In this document: positions 1-8,280 of the stretch, piece after piece
How positions within the stretch are numbered: position 1 is the first letter of the stretch
Layout of the letters: each line of letters begins with the position of its first letter
Assembly: GCA_944390345.1 (NCBI GenBank)
Contig: CALXPP010000018.1
Span: 1-37,550, forward strand
Direction of reading: 5' to 3'
DNA: 37,550 bases
From: an uncultured Clostridia bacterium
GTDB taxonomy: Bacteria > Bacillota > Clostridia > TANB77 > CAG-508
Position numbers and translations under genes: made by a program
Notes under the pieces: model-generated
Seen by the model: the letters and a program-made list of their open reading frames with translations, nothing else
Database searches by the model: none
Told to the model about the DNA's origin: nothing

Positions 1-30
1 ATACCTCCCAAATATTATTTTAACATAAAA

Positions 31-62
31 AATGAAAGTAGATTTTTGTGTCTACTTTCATT
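31..62. terminator. rho-independent terminator hairpin
   Basis: Perfect 12-bp stem (AATGAAAGTAGA / TCTACTTTCATT) with an 8-nt loop. On the minus strand it is followed by a T-rich run, so it fits as the 3' end of the small gene at 95-238 and the transporter genes upstream of it. Confidence 0.7.
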
Positions 63-94
63 TTACCACTCCATTTAATAAACTAGGGATTTCT

Positions 95-238
95 TTACAT
101 AGGAATTTTCATCTTTCTTGCGAATTGTTTTCCTTTTTTTATCATTTTCTTTTTGTTTGTATCTATTCCTTCAGAGTACATCATCATAGCTCCTGCTGTA
201 AGTAAACTTCCTAAAATAATACCTTTTGTAAATTTCAT
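95..238 (-). CDS. small membrane protein, 47 aa
   Basis: Short gene starting at ATG 238 behind a strong AGGAGG seven bases upstream. It begins MKFTKGIILGSLLTAG, a short hydrophobic or amphipathic N-terminal segment, continues with AMMMYSEG and ends in a very basic tail (KKKMIKKGKQFARKMKIPM). Size and layout resemble small YtxH-like membrane-anchored proteins common in Clostridia; function unknown. It follows the transporter gene at 277-666 and probably shares its transcript. The clear ribosome site and the terminator directly after the stop support it as real. Confidence 0.7.
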   Translation of the reverse strand: MKFTKGIILGSLLTAGAMMMYSEGIDTNKKKMIKKGKQFARKMKIPM

Positions 239-276
239 TTTTATCCTCCTTATTTTTTACTTTTATAGTAAAATTA

Positions 277-666
277 CTATTTGTTTTTATTATCTTCTTT
301 TTTTTGTATTATATACTGCCTAAAAAATGAATAAGTTTCCAAAATTGCTATTATTAGTAAAAATATTCCAAATAATTTTTTTAAAATTCTATTATCAAAC
401 TTAAAAGCTAAAAAACTTCCTAAAAAAGCACCTACTATACCTAGAATTATAATTGGTAAAGCTTGTTTATAATTAATTGTTTTATTTTTTATATTCATCA
501 ATATTGCAACAATTGATGTTGGAATAAATACTACTAAATTGATACCTTGTATAAAATGCTGTTCTATTTCAGTAAAAATTCCAAGTAGTAAAATTAAAAT
601 TGTTCCTCCGCCCATACCTAAAGCTGCAACAATTCCCGATAATATACCAAATATAATTTCTTTCAT
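277..666 (-). CDS. TauE/SafE family half-size permease (downstream member)
   Basis: 129-residue membrane protein with four predicted hydrophobic segments. It starts MKEIIFGILSGIVAALGMGG; the glycine-rich GMGGGTILILLL loop after helix 1 is the TauE/SafE (DUF81) signature. Family members are usually about 250 residues with two such repeats, and this gene has one. The neighbour at 679-1038 carries another single repeat 12 bases upstream, so the pair probably forms a heterodimer equal to one full transporter. Substrate unknown; the family exports sulfite or organosulfonates and other small anions. An AAGGG site precedes the ATG. Family assignment is firm, function inferred. Confidence 0.8.
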   Translation of the reverse strand: MKEIIFGILSGIVAALGMGGGTILILLLGIFTEIEQHFIQGINLVVFIPTSIVAILMNIKNKTINYKQALPIIILGIVGAFLGSFLAFKFDNRILKKLFGIFLLIIAILETYSFFRQYIIQKKEDNKNK

Positions 667-678
667 TTATTATATCCC

Positions 679-1038
679 TTATTTTAATAAAAATGAAAAA
701 CCGCTATAAAAAAGAAAAATTATAAAAGTAATCTCTAGCCATTTTGAATTTAATTTTACTAGACATTTTGAACCTATAAAAGAGCCTATAATTCCTCCAA
801 TTATGCATTTCCCAGCCAAGCTCCAGTCTATTGCAGATTTATAAAAATAAAATATACTACTTGCAAGCACCATAAAAAATATACACATAATTGTTGTTGC
901 TCTAGCTGTAACTTCATCTTCTTTTAGTATTTTAGTCATATATGGTACTAAAACTAATCCTCCACCTGCTCCAAAAAATCCACTAATTACCCCTGATAAT
1001 AATCCTATTATTAAAATTTTCCATTTTTTTGTTTTCAT
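679..1038 (-). CDS. TauE/SafE family half-size permease (upstream member)
   Basis: About 119 residues from ATG 1038; a TTG at 1074 would add 12 residues, and neither start has a good ribosome site. Early motif GVISGFFGAGGGLVLVPYM is the TauE/SafE glycine-rich loop. Later segments include IIGGIIGSFIGSKCLVKL, typical of the second helix pair. It is a single repeat unit co-directional with the similar half gene downstream, so the two likely assemble into one transporter. It lies right after the rarA terminator, so its own promoter must be very close to the start or it depends on read-through. Confidence 0.75.
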   Translation of the reverse strand: MKTKKWKILIIGLLSGVISGFFGAGGGLVLVPYMTKILKEDEVTARATTIMCIFFMVLASSIFYFYKSAIDWSLAGKCIIGGIIGSFIGSKCLVKLNSKWLEITFIIFLFYSGFSFLLK

Positions 1039-1092
1039 ATGATTATTTTTTGTAATAAATTTTAATTTATTCAAATTTATTTAAAAATAAAA

Positions 1093-1118
1093 ATACCACT
1101 AAAATCTTTTAGTGGTAT
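1093..1118 (-). terminator. rarA terminator
   Basis: 12-bp inverted repeat ATACCACTAAAA / TTTTAGTGGTAT just after the rarA stop. On the minus strand it runs into TTTTATTTTTAA, a normal intrinsic terminator. Confidence 0.8.
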
Positions 1119-1147
1119 ATGATTATTTAATTTTTATTTATATAGTT

Positions 1148-2390
1148 TTATTCAATATTTTCATCTTTTATAAAATATTTTGTACCCAGCATTTTATCTG
1201 GAAGATATTGCTGCTCAACCCAATGACCTGGATAATTGTGTGGATATTTATAGCCTTGCCCATATCCAAATTGTTCCATACCTTCTGCAGGAGCATTTCT
1301 TATATGCATTGGAATAGTTCCTGTGTCTTTAGTCTCTACATCTTTTAATGCTGAATTTATAGCATTATAGCCAGCATTTGATTTTTTTGAATTTGCAACA
1401 TAAATTGCTGCCTCAGATAATATTATTCTTCCCTCTGGCATTCCTACACTTGCTACTGCTTGCATTGCTGCATTTGCAACCACTAAAGCATTAGGATTTG
1501 CTAAGCCTACATCTTCTGCTGCAGCTATTACAATTCTTCTTGCCAAAAATATTGGATCTTCTCCTGCATTTATTGCTCTAGCTAAATAAAATACTGTAGC
1601 ATCTGGGTCGCTACCTCTCATAGATTTTATAAAAGCACTTATATTATCGTAATGACTATCTCCAGATTTATCAAATACAGCTTTTCTTTTATTTAAAGAT
1701 TCACTCGCTATTTCATCTGTAATTTCTATTACACCTTCTGAGTTCATTTTTGTAGTTAAAACAGCGATTTCTAAACCATTTAATGCTGTTCTAACATCTC
1801 CGTTTGAAACTTCAGCTATTTTTCTAATAGTTTCATCTGAAATTTTTAATTTATAGCTTCCTAGACCCTCTGGATGATTTATTGCATTTTTTATAATTTT
1901 TTCTATATCTTCTGTTTTTAAAGGTTCTAATTTTATAACCATTGACCTAGAAATTAAAGCTTTATTTACTTCAAAATATGGATTTTCTGTAGTAGCTCCA
2001 ATTAAAATAACAGTTCCATCTTCTACATATGGTAAAAGTGCATCTTGTTGAAGCTTATTAAAACGATGAATTTCATCTATAAATAAAATACATTTTCCAC
2101 TTGGATTTAGAAGTAAATTATCTGCTTCTTCAACTGCCCTTTTAATATCTGAAACACCAGAAGTAACAGCATTTAGTTTAGTAAATTTATACTTTGTAGT
2201 CTCACTTATAACTTTTGCTAAAGATGTTTTACCACAGCCGTGGTGGTCCCCAAAGTATAATACTAGATAATCTATCTGCTTTTATTGTTCTATATAATAA
2301 TTTATCTTTTCCTAAAATATGCTCTTGACCAACAAATTCTTCTAATTTTCTTGGTCTTACTCTATAAGCTAAAGGTTTATTTAAATCCAT
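1148..2390 (-). CDS. rarA: RarA/MgsA replication-associated recombination ATPase, with +1 shift at CGG
   Basis: AAA+ ATPase of the RarA (MgsA/WRNIP1) family, related to clamp loaders and RuvB, acting at stalled replication forks. Read with one +1 shift it is 413 aa, the usual size. Start ATG 2390 follows GAGG at good spacing. Order: N-terminal MDLNKPLAYRVRPRKLEEF, Walker A GPPGCGKTSLAKV near residue 48, Walker B LFIDEIHRF, sensor GATTENPYF, then the C-terminal oligomerisation domain ending with the typical YKYPHNYPGHWVEQQYLP. The two parts are in different frames: CCA CGG CTG TGG TAA stops inside Walker A, while skipping the C at 2240 restores GPPGCGKT. It lies 18 bases after ruvA, where ruvB is often found. 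Without recoding it would be a null allele. Confidence 0.85.
2238..2240 (-). other. in-frame CGG, putative +1 recoding site in rarA
   Basis: Codon 51, context CCA CGG C. The conserved frame continues from GGC, the Gly of the P-loop GPPGCGKT. The zero frame meets TAA two codons after CGG. Confidence 0.65.
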
Positions 2391-2408
2391 ATACATCCTC
2401 TTTTATAT

Positions 2409-3009
2409 TTATTTTCCAAGTAAACTTAATGCTTTTCGAATTATTTCTTCTACTGAAGCATTTTCTACCGAAATATGCTCCATTGCTTTTTCAATTTCTC
2501 TTTTGGTATAGCCTAGTATTTGAAGTGCAGCAGTAGCCTCTTCTACATTCTCGTTTTCTTCAATTTTTAGTTTTGTTTCTTCTGATGGTTTGCAAACTGC
2601 CTCTTCTGTTTTTATTTTATCTTTTAATTCTAATATAAGCCTTTGAGCTGTTTTATTTCCAACTCCGTGGAATTTTTGTTAAAGTTGCTATATTATTTGT
2701 GATAATCGCTAAAGCAAAACTAGAAGGCGTTATATTAGATAAAGTTGCTATAGCAGACTTTGCACCTATTCCACTAACAGAGAGTAAAAGCTCGAACATT
2801 CTAAGTTCTTCTCTATTTAAAAATCCATATAAGCATACTACATCTTCTCTTACATAGTAGTAAGTATGTAATTTTACAATATTTCCAATATCTCCTATTT
2901 GTGAAATTGCTAAATCTGATACAAATATTTGAAAACCAATCCCATTTATATCTATAACTACATAATTTGATGCTTTTTCTACTAATTCTCCCTTTATATA
3001 TGCAAACAT
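2409..3009 (-). CDS. ruvA: RuvA Holliday junction branch-migration subunit, with +1 shift at CGG
   Basis: RuvA tetramers bind Holliday junctions and load RuvB. Read with one shift the product is 199 aa, normal for RuvA. It starts MFAYIKGELVEKASNYVVID (domain I OB fold), has YYVREDVVCLYGF, a first helix-hairpin-helix SVSGIGAKSAIATLS near residue 95, and a second hairpin KIPGVGNKTAQRL near 112-124 that is only readable after skipping the C at 2667. Domain III (EEATAALQILGYTKREIE) follows. In the zero frame the protein ends KIPRSWK and loses half of domain II and all of domain III. Sigma-A promoter at 3046-3074. No ruvB follows; rarA takes that place. Confidence 0.88.
2665..2667 (-). other. in-frame CGG, putative +1 recoding site in ruvA
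   Basis: Codon 115, context CCA CGG A. The +1 frame gives the Gly of the conserved second helix-hairpin-helix (KIPGVG). Zero-frame TAA follows three codons after CGG. Confidence 0.65.
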
Positions 3010-3045
3010 TTAATTCTCCTCATAAGTATTTTTAAGTTCTACCTA

Positions 3046-3074
3046 ATATTATCAAACAGGCGTTTTAAAGTCAA
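3046..3074 (-). promoter_or_regulatory. ruvA promoter, sigma-A type
   Basis: On the minus strand TTGACT, 17-base spacer, TAATAT, about 40 bases upstream of the ruvA ATG. Confidence 0.7.
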
Positions 3075-3087
3075 TATATTTTTTAGC

Positions 3088-3132
3088 AAAAAAAGATTTT
3101 CTAACAGCTTTTACCATCAAAAAATCTTTTTT
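3088..3132 (-). terminator. terminator after the cyclophilin gene
   Basis: A/T-rich stem (AAAAAGATTTT region paired with AAAATCTTTTTT) with a long loop. On the minus strand it ends in seven T, shortly after the stop at 3152. Confidence 0.65.
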
Positions 3133-3151
3133 AATAATTAATTTTTAATAA

Positions 3152-3931
3152 TTAATAAGTTATAACTTCTATACTTTCTATTACTACATCTGTAATTGGT
3201 TTATCGTTTTCATCTGTCTCTACTGCTGCTATTTTATCTATAATATCCATTCCTTCATATACTTGTCCAAATACTGTATATTGCATATACAAGCTTAAAT
3301 AACCACCATATTCTTTATACTGATTCATTAAACTTACTGGTAGAGAATTTTTTAAATAGCTATACATATCTTCTGAATAATGAGCTTGTGTTATAAAAAA
3401 TTGGCTTCCTATACTATTTGGAAGTGAAGACATCGCCATACATAAAGAGCCTCTATATGGAACTAAAGTATAGTCTAATTCTGTTCCAAATCCTTCTCCC
3501 CATATACTTTCTCCACCTGTTCCGTCTCCTTCTGGATCTCCACCTTGAATCATAAATTCATTAATTACTCTATGGAAAGTAAGTCCATTATAATAACCTT
3601 CTCTTGCATGTGTTAAAAAGTTTTCTACTGCTTTTGGTGCTACATCTTCAAAAAATTTAAATTTTACATCACCATAATCTTTAATATGCATAATAGCTAC
3701 TGTATCTCCACTATTTGGCATAGCCATTTGCTTTTCTGCTGCTGATTTAAAATCTATATCACTCAATTTTACTTCTCCTTCTTCATTTTCTGTATTATTA
3801 GTTGTATTGCTGGTAGTATCTGAATTATTAATTTTAATTTGAGTTGCATTTTCGCTTTCGCAACCAGTTAAAACTAATAACATTATTACTGTAACAAAAA
3901 CTAATAATAATATTTTAGTTATTTTTTTCAT
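3152..3931 (-). CDS. lipoprotein peptidyl-prolyl cis-trans isomerase, cyclophilin type
   Basis: 259-residue cyclophilin anchored outside the membrane as a lipoprotein. Signal peptide MKKITKILLLVFVTVIMLLV ends in the lipobox LTGC (Cys24), followed by a Ser/Asn/Thr-rich linker to about residue 55. The cyclophilin domain begins near 78; visible family motifs are FHRVINEFMIQGGDPEGDG, which holds the catalytic Arg of the FHR motif, and SIGSQFFITQ. It likely isomerises prolines in exported proteins. A second small lipoprotein gene lies 20 bases upstream in the same direction, so the two are probably co-transcribed. Confidence 0.9.
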   Translation of the reverse strand: MKKITKILLLVFVTVIMLLVLTGCESENATQIKINNSDTTSNTTNNTENEEGEVKLSDIDFKSAAEKQMAMPNSGDTVAIMHIKDYGDVKFKFFEDVAPKAVENFLTHAREGYYNGLTFHRVINEFMIQGGDPEGDGTGGESIWGEGFGTELDYTLVPYRGSLCMAMSSLPNSIGSQFFITQAHYSEDMYSYLKNSLPVSLMNQYKEYGGYLSLYMQYTVFGQVYEGMDIIDKIAAVETDENDKPITDVVIESIEVITY

Positions 3932-3951
3932 ATTATTAAAACTCCTTTATA

Positions 3952-4164
3952 TTATTCATTTGATGTTTTAAAAACTCTACTTAATCTTTCTTCAATCCAA
4001 GTTAATATATTCTCAAAAGTACCTTTTGTAGCTTCATCTACCTCTACTGATACTCCATTTTCATAAGTTTCAGCAGATATTTTGCAACCTGTAAGAATAA
4101 ATAGAAAAGAAATTAAAATAATAATTGCTAAAAGAATTAATATTGCATTTTTTAATTTTTTCAT
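3952..4164 (-). CDS. small lipoprotein, 70 aa
   Basis: Basic start MKKLKN, a hydrophobic stretch of about 20 residues and a lipobox LTGC (Cys27) mark it as a lipoprotein. The mature part is only about 44 residues, acidic, and ends in a possible amphipathic helix (ILTWIEERLSRVFK). I do not recognise a family. GGAGG precedes the ATG, and the gene sits directly upstream of the lipoprotein cyclophilin, suggesting co-expression. Confidence 0.75.
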   Translation of the reverse strand: MKKLKNAILILLAIIILISFLFILTGCKISAETYENGVSVEVDEATKGTFENILTWIEERLSRVFKTSNE

Positions 4165-4270
4165 AAGCCCCCTCCATTACCTTTTCTATATTATATAATA
4201 ACTTATTTTTAAGAAAAAATAAATAGTTTTTTCTTATTATTTTTCTGCAATGAATTTTTTATTAATAAAC

Positions 4271-4777
4271 TTATAATCTATCGTCGAAGTAATTACTTAT
4301 TTCTTGTAATTTATCAAAGCCTGCTTGTCTAAATATATCGTAAGCTACAATAGCAACAGAATTTGATAAATTAAGTGAACGCAAACTCTCTCTCATTGGA
4401 ATTCTAATAGTTTTATCTATATATTTTAAAAGTATATCTTCTGGAAGACCTTTGGTTTCTTTTCCAAATAAAGCAAATACTTCATTCATATTACTATAGT
4501 TTACATCTGAATAAACATGCTTTCCTTTAGTGGTAACAAAAAACATATTGTTTTCTTCTGGTCTATACTTTTCTAAAAATTTTTTGAAACTCTCGTGTTC
4601 TTCTATTTCTAATTTATCCCAATAGTCTAAACCTGCTCTTTTTACTTGCTTTTCTGATATAGAAAATCCTAATGGATAAACTAAATGCAATTTTGCACCT
4701 AAAGCTGCACAAGTTCTTGCTATATTTCCTGTATTTTGTGGTATTTCTGGTTCTACTAATACTATGTTTAATTTCAT
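4271..4777 (-). CDS. trmL: tRNA (cytidine/uridine(34)-2'-O)-methyltransferase TrmL
   Basis: 168-residue SPOUT methyltransferase that methylates the 2'-OH of the wobble base in tRNA-Leu species. Visible motifs: N-terminal EPEIPQNTGNIARTCAALGA (motif 1), LFGKETKGLPEDIL (motif 2) and IRIPMRESLRSLNLSNSVAI (motif 3, the knot that binds S-adenosylmethionine). Length and motif order match TrmL. ATG 4777 follows AAAAGGAGG at rather long spacing. Stands alone between terminators. Confidence 0.92.
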   Translation of the reverse strand: MKLNIVLVEPEIPQNTGNIARTCAALGAKLHLVYPLGFSISEKQVKRAGLDYWDKLEIEEHESFKKFLEKYRPEENNMFFVTTKGKHVYSDVNYSNMNEVFALFGKETKGLPEDILLKYIDKTIRIPMRESLRSLNLSNSVAIVAYDIFRQAGFDKLQEISNYFDDRL

Positions 4778-4892
4778 ATCTTTGTCTCTTTTCGCCTCCT
4801 TTTAACTTTTTTATTATAACACATTTATTGGTATTGTAAAATATAAGATTCAATTTTTTGAAGAATATTATTTTATATTATCATATAAAAAT

Positions 4893-4941
4893 AAGAGCTT
4901 ATATGAAGTGAACAAATAAAGTTCAATTCAATAAAGCTCTT
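4893..4941. terminator. bidirectional terminator, two-tier hairpin
   Basis: Outer stem AAGAGCTT / AAGCTCTT and inner stem TGAAC / GTTCA around a 7-9 nt loop. T-rich tails occur on both strands. It closes the LRR protein transcript on the minus strand. Confidence 0.6.
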
Positions 4942-5032
4942 TTTCGAATATTTTATATATATAATGTTTAATATAGATTAATTTTAGTAAACTTTAACTA
5001 AACTTTCATAAAAAACTAGTTTATTTATATTC

Positions 5033-7546
5033 TTATGGCAAAGTTAAACTGCCTTCATTAAATCCTAGATTTAATAATGGTGAATAATCTGTTATATTAT
5101 TTCCTCCTAAATATAAAGCTGATTTACCAAGTTTTTTATTTTCATTATATAGTTGTACCAAATAATCTACTGCATCATTTCCTAAATTATTATATTTTAA
5201 ATTTAATGATGAAATTCTGGAACAATTTATTATTGGTGATATATCTGACAAATTATTATTTGAGATTGTTAAAGATTTTAAAGCAGATAATTTCCCAATA
5301 TTGCTTATGCTTGAAATTGAATTAGAACTTAAATCTATTCTTTGTAATTTTTTAGAGTTTGCTAATTCATCACACATTTCGTTAAATTCACTGCTTGTCA
5401 TAAAATTACCCGAAAAACTCAAAACCTCTAATGATGAAAGATTTGAAAAATTTGGTTTGTTAAATTTATAATATCCAGAAAACATTGATCCAAGAGATAA
5501 TGTTTTAAGATTTATACATCCGCTAATGTCTAACTCATCTATATAAATTTGTGATAAATACAATGTTTCTAAATTAACAAGAGCTGACAAGTCTAGTTTT
5601 TTTATATTTGATTGATAGTATCTCATTGTTAGTTGCGTTAACTGAGTACATCTACTTAATTGCTCGGCAAATTTTTCATTTGCCTTACTGTTTCCAAGTA
5701 ATACTAATCCATTACTATATGTCAATTTATTTATACAAGGTTGAATTAATGTTAAATCTATATTGTTTCCTTTATATTTTGATTCATCATTACCATTATA
5801 TCCTATTTGTAATCTTGTAATATTTGAATTGTTTAAAGCTATTGCATTTGCATCTGTAGCAATTGTAAATTCTACTGATGTATTAAAAAGGGTAAAATCG
5901 TATAATTTAGGCATATTGTTTATAAAAATAATATTTGTTAATTGGTATAACCCTTGCAAATTTAATATTTCTATTCCAGTTAAAGTTGATAATACTTCAA
6001 TTAAATTTTCTTCACTAATTCCTGTACAATTCGATAAATTTAATTCCTTTATATTCGTTTTGTTTTTTAAAAAATTTATATTGGTTATTTTAGATTTATT
6101 TGTTAAATTAACTGTAGTAACAGTATCCGGTACATAAGTAATGGTTCCATCTACAACATCTCCACTTGGTATGCCCGAATAATCTAATGTTGTATTTCCA
6201 TCTATATATTGAGCAAATTCAGGATTTATTGTATATTTATATACATTTAGTAATTGCTCTGATGCTGCACTAATAGATGTAGGATTTAAATTATTACAAT
6301 TTTTTAAATAAATAAATGTGTCAGTGTATCTCGTATAATCCATATTTATATTATCAATATAAATCAAATTAGTAGCTTGAGCATCAAAGTATCTTAATTT
6401 CATATTCTCTAATCCTAAAATTCTTGTAATTCCTTTAAAATCATTTAACGCTAATTGATATAATGAATTAAATCCATTTAAATTAAGTTCTCCTTCTGAA
6501 ATATCATTATTACTAAGTGCTAAATAACTTAATGTACCTTTACAATTTAAACTTTGTAATCCATTATTTATTTTTTCTAAATTAGTTAGAGAATCCTCCA
6601 TATTTGTTATTAATAATTGAACTATTCCATTCATATTTTTAATTGCATTAAATAAACTATCTATATTATTATTATTTATAGAATGCTTGTTAGTTGTCGG
6701 ATTTCCACCAAAAACAATATATCTTAATTTGCTACAATATTGTATACTACTTAATTCATTTGTAATTGTGCAATATCTTACTTCTAATCTATCTAGGTTA
6801 CTACAATATTTTAGTCCATCTATATTATCTAAATCTAAATTATAAATATATAAATTTTTTAAATTTGGTAAATAATATAAATCATTTAAATTTGTTATAT
6901 CACTTTCAGTTCCATCATAATTTAATTTTAGTGTCGTTACATTTTTTAAGTTTCCTATTGTTGCATTTTCTACATCCACTCCAACAGCATTTGCTATTGC
7001 TTGTGATAATGCAGGATCTACAAAATTTACTTCTGTGTTATCATCTATTGCCAATACTTTTATTTGTGAATTTATTAAATTTCCAAAACTATCTTTATAC
7101 CATATTGAAAAATCTGAATTTATTCCATAAACATCTTGCAATGAATATGGATCTCCATCTCCTGCTTGCATATATTTTAATATTTCTTCATCTGTTACCT
7201 TACTCTTATCTATAATATATACATAATATGCATTTCCTTCATCATCTATATCTAATTTTCTTTCAATCCACCCAGATGAAATATATAAATCCTCTATATT
7301 ATAGCCGTCATCTTCCATTTTTTTATTGAAAAACCAGCTTTGCATATATTCATTAAAAGATCCTACTGCAGTTGCTATTTTTGCATTTTGTGCTTGTGTA
7401 ATTATTCCATTTTCTCCAATTACTGCATTTAGGCTACTCCAGCTAGAATTAGCATTACGATTATTGTTATTACTAGAGCAATTAAAGTAATTCCAGAATT
7501 TCCGTTTCTTATGTACAGTACATTGAAATTTCTTTCCATTTATCAT
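5033..7546 (-). CDS. leucine-rich-repeat surface protein with a prepilin-like leader disrupted by two indels
   Basis: About 837 residues from ATG 7546, chosen because GGAGG lies 8 bases upstream (the ATG at 7561 overlaps that site). From about residue 150 to the end it is a run of leucine-rich repeats of the SDS22/internalin-like type (for example LKNLYIYNLDLDNIDGLKYC). The N-terminus should be a class III signal. After skipping the C of CGG at 7504 it reads KGNSGITLIALVITI then VMLILAGV, as in the pilins at 17.5 kb. That frame meets TAA near 7429, and the LRR frame (LNAVIGENGIITQAQNAK) resumes only if a base is regained there. In the zero frame the ORF stays open but the hydrophobic helix becomes Asn/Ser-rich nonsense. 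So one indel fits the CGG rule and one does not. Likely role: secreted or pilus-associated binding protein. Confidence 0.75.
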   Translation of the reverse strand: MINGKKFQCTVHKKRKFWNYFNCSSNNNNRNANSSWSSLNAVIGENGIITQAQNAKIATAVGSFNEYMQSWFFNKKMEDDGYNIEDLYISSGWIERKLDIDDEGNAYYVYIIDKSKVTDEEILKYMQAGDGDPYSLQDVYGINSDFSIWYKDSFGNLINSQIKVLAIDDNTEVNFVDPALSQAIANAVGVDVENATIGNLKNVTTLKLNYDGTESDITNLNDLYYLPNLKNLYIYNLDLDNIDGLKYCSNLDRLEVRYCTITNELSSIQYCSKLRYIVFGGNPTTNKHSINNNNIDSLFNAIKNMNGIVQLLITNMEDSLTNLEKINNGLQSLNCKGTLSYLALSNNDISEGELNLNGFNSLYQLALNDFKGITRILGLENMKLRYFDAQATNLIYIDNINMDYTRYTDTFIYLKNCNNLNPTSISAASEQLLNVYKYTINPEFAQYIDGNTTLDYSGIPSGDVVDGTITYVPDTVTTVNLTNKSKITNINFLKNKTNIKELNLSNCTGISEENLIEVLSTLTGIEILNLQGLYQLTNIIFINNMPKLYDFTLFNTSVEFTIATDANAIALNNSNITRLQIGYNGNDESKYKGNNIDLTLIQPCINKLTYSNGLVLLGNSKANEKFAEQLSRCTQLTQLTMRYYQSNIKKLDLSALVNLETLYLSQIYIDELDISGCINLKTLSLGSMFSGYYKFNKPNFSNLSSLEVLSFSGNFMTSSEFNEMCDELANSKKLQRIDLSSNSISSISNIGKLSALKSLTISNNNLSDISPIINCSRISSLNLKYNNLGNDAVDYLVQLYNENKKLGKSALYLGGNNITDYSPLLNLGFNEGSLTLP
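7502..7504 (-). other. in-frame CGG, putative +1 recoding site in the LRR pseudopilin
   Basis: Codon 15, context AAA CGG A. The +1 frame encodes the prepilin-type helix GNSGITLIALVITI; the zero frame loses it. Confidence 0.5.
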
Positions 7547-7601
7547 ATGTTTTTCCTCCATTAGTTTTAATAGTTTTCATTAACCTTATTAAATTTTCTG
7601 T

Positions 7602-7889
7602 TTATTCTTCTGGCATTGCTTGTGATTCTAAGCTACTATCTGGATTTTTTGCATCATAATCTGGGTCTATCTGGTAAATATATAAATCATCTTCGCTATA
7701 TGCTGAATGTAGTACTTCACCATTTTCATCTTGTATATAATATTCTCCTGTTTCATTGTTGTAGTTTATTTCTGTATTTGTATTTTCTTCTGTTGTATTT
7801 GAATTTCTTTTATTTATTACAACAGCTATTACTACAATTAGTAAAATTGCAATAACTACACCAATAAATATTTTCTTATTGTTACTCAT
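7602..7889 (-). CDS. small single-pass membrane protein, 95 aa
   Basis: ATG 7889 is chosen because GGAG lies nine bases upstream. MSNNKKIFIGVVIAILLIVV gives an N-terminal anchor continuing to about residue 24, followed by an Asn/Thr/Glu-rich acidic outer part with YYIQDENGEVLHSAYSEDD. No family recognised. It lies 55 bases upstream of the LRR pseudopilin in the same direction, so the two probably form an operon and this may be an assembly partner. Its design, a short cytoplasmic start plus a low-complexity acidic tail, resembles other surface proteins in this window. Confidence 0.65.
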   Translation of the reverse strand: MSNNKKIFIGVVIAILLIVVIAVVINKRNSNTTEENTNTEINYNNETGEYYIQDENGEVLHSAYSEDDLYIYQIDPDYDAKNPDSSLESQAMPEE

Positions 7890-8076
7890 ACACAAAAACT
7901 CCTTTTCTTTAGATTAATTTATAAGATAATTTTTTACTTTTTTCTTCATTTTTTTACAAATTTTTATTTTTTTAGTATTTTTTGGTAAAAAAGTGGAAAT
8001 AAAAATAAAAAATTATACTTTTCATTTTTAATAAAATAGTATAAAATAAGTATGTATTATAAAGATTAATTAATAA

Positions 8077-8163
8077 GGAAGTCTTTAAAAAGACTTCCCC
8101 AAATCCATAAAAACAAAACTTTTAAAGAAGTCTTGTCGTTTTTTTGGAGGGAAAACCACCTCC
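8077..8163. repeat. three tandem hairpins with alternative pairing
   Basis: GGAAGTCTTT / AAAGACTTCC (8077-8098), then ACAAAACTT / AAGTCTTGT (about 8112-8136) followed by CGTTTTTTT, then GGAGG / CCTCC (8146-8163). The AGACTTC arm of hairpin 1 can also pair with GAAGTCT of hairpin 2, so the two are mutually exclusive in part, as in attenuators. No coding gene precedes on the plus strand. Confidence 0.5.
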
Positions 8164-8266
8164 AAGCTTAATATCTTTTATAAATAATATTTATGTACTT
8201 GATATTTCGTGCTTAAGTATTTGAAATACGATATTAATATTAAAACTATCTGCTGTTTTCGATATC

Positions 8267-8280
8267 TACTGTTTACAGTA
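8267..8280. promoter_or_regulatory. palindrome, candidate operator of the XRE regulator
   Basis: TACTGTTTACAGTA is a perfect palindrome of two 6-base arms, about 20 bases upstream of a TTTTGC...TATAAT promoter for the XRE gene at 8361. Autoregulation is inferred from position only. Confidence 0.4.

Noticed and set aside
2285..2536. Plus-strand open frames opposite ruvA, rarA and the LRR gene
   Set aside because: Phe/Leu-rich shadows of AT-rich minus-strand genes without ribosome sites.
2238..2667. Dcm-type (CCAGG) methylation causing long-read indel errors
   Set aside because: rarA and ruvA would fit CCAGG, but pilC, spoVAC, yunB and the LRR gene have other bases before GG, and an error would not keep the same codon phase.
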